From assembly GCA_013180625.2 (NCBI GenBank), contig SNVD02002702.1, forward strand, positions 558,001 to 622,000: a DNA stretch of 64,000 nt, written 5' to 3'. Positions 58,801 through 64,000 of this stretch are shown in pieces. Below the pieces are notes generated by a model. It ran no database searches. It was given only the letters and a program-made list of their open reading frames with translations, and was not told the DNA's origin. Each line of letters begins with the position of its first letter. Position 1 is the stretch's first letter. Origin of the DNA: Boswellia sacra (taxonomy: Eukaryota; Streptophyta; Magnoliopsida; Sapindales; Burseraceae). The position numbers and the translations under genes were made by a program.

Positions 58801-60500
58801 AGGATTTTTTTTTTGCAATTTTTGTTATTAATTAATGAATGATCAATTATACGTGACAAAAAAATTTGTTATACCTTATAATAACTAGTGAAACTATCGT
58901 AAAATATGAATTCGATAATATTATTATCCACGATATTGTTATATTTGAGATTAACCACATGTTTCAACAATTTCTTTTAAAAAAATATGCTATCTAAGAG
59001 ATCGATTAGGTGATAAATCAATACCTAATATTCTCCCCGATATTTTTAAGAGTAAAAATCATAAAAGTAAGATTGGATAACAAAATAAATGAATAAATTA
59101 GTAATCGGTTACCTAACTCGGTTACAATCTATCAATTAAAATAATAGAATATGTTAACTCTAATTAAGTAATGAAGTAAGGTTTCACAAGTGAGGGATAT
59201 AAAAATGATTCCCATTTGAAAAACAACATTAAATGCTTTTACAAAGATGTTGAAATCGAAATCCCAAGTCAAAAAAGCATTGCATTGACTCCTTATATTA
59301 GAAAGTTGAATATAGACTAGGCTAGCAACCTACCTCGTTGAGGGATGTTCAAACTTGTAGGACTTGAAATCTCTCACCCAATAGACTATATTTTATGATT
59401 AATTCAAAGTTTTGGTCAAAATTACCTTGAGAAAAGTACATCAATTTAAATAAAGAAACGTTTCTACAAGCTCTCATCCCACTTTTCTATCATATCATAA
59501 TCATAATACAAATCGTGTACGCTATTATAAATGTGAGATTCGTTTAAATTATCATAATCTATGTTATTATATTTACTCTATAGTGTAATTGATCCGTAAT
59601 TACATACTTCAAAAATAAATTTATAATAAAAACATCAAAGGTGTATCAATTTCTATTTACTATTACACATGTTAAGCTTTAAAAATTATATATATTAACT
59701 TAAAATTTTATATATTTAATGATTTTTATATCGTAATAGAAGAAGATTTATAATTTTCGACATAATTTACACAATCTTCAAAAAAACTTACATAATTTTT
59801 TAAAGTTTTATTGTGCTCTTAAGACACATGTTAAGATTACCCATATATTTATATTAAATACCAGTTTATTGCCAATGAAAGATATTTGATGTACAAATAT
59901 AACGCTAAATATTCATAGTGTAATATTTTTGTAAAGATTCTTCTAAAATATAAAGGACTAGTAATATAGCATGTCCACATTGTGCATGTAACATGGAAAA
60001 TGAATCTGTACATAGTACACTAAAAAATGAATAAAGCATTGATGAAAAAATATGATATCAAAAGTAAAAAGAAAAAAAAAAAGGTAGCATGAAACAAGGG
60101 GGCATAGAAGGTCGTTATTTTTATATTTTTCGTATAAAAAAGAATGATTTCGTATCATACGAAAAAAATATATAATTATTCATATATTCATCCAATTAAA
60201 TTTATAGTGTATAATTACATATTTTGTTATCGAAATTAAATTAATTGCACTTTTGTGTCGCCTTTGAAGGCTTTAAATGAAGTATTATAGGAGTAGTATG
60301 AGGGGGCGCAAATACAATAAAACAGTACAAGAAGATGATGTGTACAGTTTGGGTAACGATACCGGAAGAAGCAAAAGAAGAGAGAGAGCGAGAGGGAGAG
60401 AGCACAAACACATCCTAACTCTCGAAATCTCGTTTCTCGGGCCACCCGTTCACGAATATCAAGGGAAAAATTTTTTTCTCTTTTCCGATTTTGCCCTCCA
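55866..60500. other. Gene desert 3
   Basis: AT-rich spacer. A (CTAG)n run lies at about 56036-56053. A short perfect hairpin GGGTGTTTTT/AAAAACACCC is at 58041-58068. CGTTTGGT near 56693 and ACCAAACG near 56757 form another small inverted pair. No gene is supported; minus-strand frames near 57901-58198 and 59958-60158 lack motifs. Confidence 0.45.
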
Positions 60501-60508
60501 CTCTTCTA

Positions 60509-60524
60509 ATTGATTAATCAATTA
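60509..60524. promoter_or_regulatory. 16-bp perfect palindrome upstream of the WD40 gene
   Basis: AATTGATTAATCAATT is a perfect palindrome about 190 bases upstream of the untranslated leader and contains ATTA/TAAT homeodomain-type cores. Function is an inference from position only. Confidence 0.35.
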
Positions 60525-60606
60525 AATTAAATTAATTAAATTACTTTATTTTTATTTTTTCACGTAGAGTACTTCCATTATTTTTTGTAGTGTTTTCTTT
60601 GCTTCC

Positions 60607-60676
60607 AAAACAGAGAGAGAAGCGAGAAGCGAGAAGCGAGAAGAGAGAAGAGAGAGAGATAGAGAGAGAGAGAGAG
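60607..60676 (+). repeat. GA-rich microsatellite in the WD40-gene leader
   Basis: GAGAAGC units grade into (GA)n. GA-rich tracts are common in plant 5' untranslated regions and often sit just downstream of transcription starts. Confidence 0.8.
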
Positions 60677-60761
60677 TCCGAAAAAGCTTCAAAATTTTTA
60701 ATGGATGCTTCGATCTAATGCCCCCTTCAGTTAGAAAGAAACCTCACAGAAACCAACCCAT

Positions 60762-61252
60762 GTAAGCAAAAATTTATAATTTAACGACAAAATATTAAAT
60801 TTCTTTATCCTTTTTGCTTATATATTTCACAACAAAACAACGTGTTGGTGTATATATGTATTATGATTTTCTTTGATTTGTTTCTTCAAATGCAATCATT
60901 TGATCTTACGTTTACGTTAATGGGTTATCGTTTCTGTGTACTCTAGACTGTTTTGAATCCTTTTTTTTTGCAAAATCCTGGGCTTGTTTTGTATTTTAAA
61001 AAGAGAAATTAAAAAAAAAAAGGAGTTTTTTTGAGTTTGAGTTTGTGTTTTGTTTTTATGAGTTTTTATTTCATGGGAAGACCAGGTTCAATGGGTGTGG
61101 ATTGGGATCCATGTTGGATCTCTTGGTTTCTGTTTTATTGTTAAATATTATTGTTATCGTCATTGTTGTCTTTGCTTTAATATATTAAGTGTTGCTGGTT
61201 ACACTGATCTTGGATTTTGTGTTAAATGTTTTTTTTCCCTTTTTTTTAACAG
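60762..61252 (+). other. Probable 5'-UTR intron of the WD40 gene
   Basis: CATGTAAGC at 60760-60768 is a good donor. A long pyrimidine tract ending TTTTAACAG at 61252 is a good acceptor. Removing 491 bases joins the GA-rich leader to a short exon that ends at the start codon at 61349. It is predicted from splice signals only. Confidence 0.55.
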
Positions 61253-61316
61253 TTATTTGGGGTTGCTTGTGTGGAGGGAATTTGGCATTTGGAACATTTA
61301 AAAAGTTGTTTCATTG

Positions 61317-61349
61317 ATGTGGGTTTCATGGGTTGAACTCAAAGAATAA
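61317..61349 (+). CDS. Upstream ORF, 10 codons, overlapping the WD40 start codon
   Basis: ATG at 61317 opens MWVSWVELKE and stops with TAA at 61347-61349. The last A of this stop is the first base of the WD40-gene ATG (TAATG). Such overlap suits termination-reinitiation and could tune translation of the main protein. A second tiny upstream frame, MDASI, is at 60701-60718. Confidence 0.5.
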   Translation: MWVSWVELKE

Positions 61350-64000
61350 TGGGTAGCTTAAGTGAAGAAGAAGAATGTCGATTTTTTGATGCCGCTGAGG
61401 ACATTGCATCAATGTCTGATGCAAGTTCCGATAGCAGCAATGAAACCGATTCTTATTCTGGTGATAGCAATTGGGTTCAGAGTAGTTTCCAGTATGATGT
61501 ATGGGTTAGGAGCCCAAAGAGTGTTAAGGAAAGGAGGAGTAAATTCTTGAACTGGATGGAAGAGAGTTTAGATCAAATGCCAGGTGATAATTTGGTAGAT
61601 ATTGGTAGTTTGGAAGGAGAGGTTGATAGAATTAGTGAGAGTAGTGGGGCTGTGTTGAGAACCTCTTTTTTTGAAGAGGAGTTTAGATCGAGCACGTCTG
61701 CCATTTCGTGTTGGTCCAATGATAATTCGGATTTTTTAGGGGAGAATTTTGTATGTAGAGATGGTAATTTGGGTGGGGGAATGGTTTGTGATGGGAATGA
61801 AATGGGGCCAGATGCCGAGATAAATGATGTTCAAGAAATGGGCTTGGAGAACCACTGTGGGTCATTGCCCACATTTCAGCAACTCTTGCAAGGGGATGTT
61901 CAGAAGGCTGACAGTTCAGTGGATGTTTCAGTGGACAATTCAGTGGGGATAGTGAAGGGAGTTAAAAAAGGGTGGTTAAATAGGTTGCTTTCCATGACTT
62001 GTGCTGTAGACACACAAGGGCAAGCAGAGAAATTGAGACCCAATGAAGATGATGCAAATTTGTGGTCTAGGGTTCAAAGAGTAAAGGTTCGCCAATGCAA
62101 GAAGCAATCGAAGGAACTTTCAGCACTTTATAAGGGGCAAGAAATCCGGGCCCATGAGGGTTCAATATTGACAATGAAATTTAGTCCTGATGGGCAGTAT
62201 CTTGCAAGTGCTGGGGAAGATGGGGTTGTGAGGTTGTGGCAGGTGGTGGTGGATCAGAGATTAAACGAACTTGACATTCCAGAGATTGATCCCTCTTGCA
62301 TTTACTTCACAGTGAATCATCTTTCTGAATTGAAGCCTCTCTTCATGGATAAAGAGAAAATGAGTATATTGAGGAGCCTGAGAAGAACATCAGATTCAGC
62401 TTGTGTGGTATTCCCTCCTAAAGTCTTCCGGATATTGGAGAAGCCATTGCATGAATTCCATGGGCACAACGGCGAGATATTGGATCTCTCGTGGTCAACG
62501 AATAATGTATGTTATTATTTGAAGAACAATATCTTCTTAAACTCCCAAAAAGAGAAATGAATGGTTATAATTCTGGGAGAAACTGAATCAAGTTTTCATT
62601 ATCTTTTTCTATGTTGCAGTGTCTGCTATCATCATCTGTTGATCAAACTGTTCGCTTGTGGCGAGTAGGGACTGATCATTGCCTCGGAGTCTTTCCACAT
62701 AGTAATTATGGTGAGTTTCTGCCTGTTTCTTGTCTTTCTTATATGTTTTTGGTTCAAATTCTATTTTGCTTTTGACTGTATATCTCAATCTGATTATCCC
62801 TCATTTATTTATTTATTTATTTTATGTTATCACGATGCAGTAACCTGTGTTCAGTTCAATCCTGTTGATGATAATCACTTCATTAGTGGCTCAATAGATG
62901 GAAAAATTCGTATTTGGTCCATTGCTGGCTGCAAAGTTGTTGACTGGGCTGATATAAGAGATATAGTTACTGCTGTTTGCTATCGTCCAGATGGTCAGGT
63001 TTGGTGATTTTCTTTCTCTTTCATCTACCAGAAATAATTTCTGTGCTTCCATGACTAAGTGAGTTTATCTAAACCATTTCCTTCTCCACTCAGGGAGGAA
63101 TTGTCGGCACTATGACGGGCAATTGCCGCTTTTACAGTATGTCAGGTATGCTTATTATCGGGTCAAGTATTACCCAATACCATGCATAGATATTTTTATG
63201 TTTTCCTCTGTTAATTCTTACTTTAGAATAATAACTTTCAAGGCATTGAATTTACTTATACATCTTTTTCGAGCTGGTTATTTGCTTACCATGTTTGTTG
63301 AGTAACATGATTTTGTATCACAATGGAATGATGCCTTGCGCCAGTGGATACCAGCATAACCTGTTTTCGGTAGTTTTCTGCTAATTAATTCTTTTATTTT
63401 TCCAATAAAAAAAAATTCTTAGTATTTCATTATTGATTTGCCAAAATATTGTACCCTCTACAGTTAAAATCACTCTGTGGCTTCTAGGTACCAGTAGGAC
63501 TTGATGGGCAAACATAGAGATAGTGTGGTTGCAATCCTGAGTCCAACAATCATCTATATTGTTCAACACCGTTGGTTTATTAAGAAATATATAAGTCTTG
63601 TCATATATAGGTTTTGCAGAATATGCAAAAGAAGAAAAAATTATTTTGCAAGCATGCTCACGTGTTGCTTCAAAGTAAGAAGCCCTGATATTAGAGCATG
63701 TATGTTTATGTATACACATAAGAGCAGCACGCTTATGTTTGCTACATGACAATTGAAAGAAGTTGAGTAGCTCCATGGACCTAATATTTGATTGTTTAGA
63801 AAGACTTGTCATGGCTAAATCTTTTTAATGTGACAGAATGATGTTCACCTTGGACATTTGTACTGACCAACCGGTTTTCTTTTTGTCGTAGTTCAGGCAG
63901 TCACATGCAGCTGGATGGTGAACTATGCTTGCATAGTAAGAAGAAGACCCCCTGCAAAAGGATTACTGGCTTCCAAGTAGATATCTTTGCCATTCCTGTG
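61349..64000 (+). CDS. WD40-repeat protein, WDR44-like (5' part; runs off window)
   Basis: Exons in the window: 61349-62506, 62620-62710, 62841-62998, 63094-63145 and 63897-63976, all with GT-AG introns and compatible phases, giving 513 residues before the edge. The acidic N-terminus ([20 protein letters not shown]) and the spacing fit plant WDR44-like proteins. A basic linker with [20 protein letters not shown] leads into WD repeat 1 (about 265-300, ending [13 protein letters not shown]). A long insertion follows, then WD repeat 2 (about 368-407, [12 protein letters not shown]...VRLWRV), repeat 3 (about 416-446, [20 protein letters not shown] then IRIWSI) and repeat 4 (ending CRFYSM). After it comes [13 protein letters not shown]. 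Human WDR44 works in Rab11 recycling; the plant role is not known to me, so scaffolding is only an inference. No break is seen. Confidence 0.92.

Noticed and set aside
1..64000. CRISPR arrays, operons, prophage or plasmid signatures
   Set aside because: None seen; intron-containing genes and plant retrotransposons show this is a nuclear plant sequence.

Overview
The window is nuclear DNA from a flowering plant, most likely a eudicot. It is AT-rich, with genes split by GT-AG introns, long gene-poor stretches and many plant-type transposable elements (an Athila/Tat-like Ty3/gypsy element, Ty1/copia elements, a CACTA element, and hAT-like and other short inverted-repeat elements). A woody rosid such as Citrus would fit the gene content, but the sequence alone does not settle the species. 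No CRISPR, operon, phage or other prokaryotic feature is present.

Layout. 1-8.7 kb: a decayed Ty3/gypsy retrotransposon on the minus strand, with one 1.4 kb LTR, a tRNA-Asp primer site, gag and pol broken by several stops and one frameshift. Beyond its 3' end lies a broken, unrecognised coding fragment and a 66-bp hairpin minisatellite. 8.7-10.1 kb: AT-rich spacer. 10.1-15.4 kb: a complete but dead Ty1/copia element with both LTRs and a perfect 5-bp target duplication. 15.4-20.8 kb: a 522-bp inverted-repeat element, copies of a dispersed repeat, a truncated second copia element and an hAT-like fragment. 20.8-33.5 kb: a large, degenerate CACTA element on the minus strand with a broken TNP2-type transposase, carrying a 590-bp GC-rich hAT-type element with an 8-bp target duplication and an internal 480-bp duplication. 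35.2-37.1 kb: a two-exon gene for a TIR-only protein (minus strand). 37.7-38.0 kb: a copia gag relic. 41.0-42.2 kb: an mTERF-family pseudogene (minus). 43.0-45.1 kb: an intact six-exon ATXR6-type histone H3K27 monomethyltransferase gene (plus) with E2F-like sites and a G-box upstream. 45-60.6 kb: a gene desert with small hairpins and inverted repeats. 60.6-64 kb: the 5' part of a WD40-repeat (WDR44-like) gene running off the right edge.

Only three genes look functional: the TIR-only gene, ATXR6 and the WD40 gene. They do not form an evident pathway. No convincing new multigene system was found. The items most worth checking are the TIR-only gene with its shortened BB-loop region, the E2F-site cluster of ATXR6, the upstream ORF that overlaps the WD40 start codon by one base, the hairpin minisatellite, the unrecognised CxxC-bearing fragment next to the gypsy element, and the 28-bp-flanked insertion inside the CACTA element.
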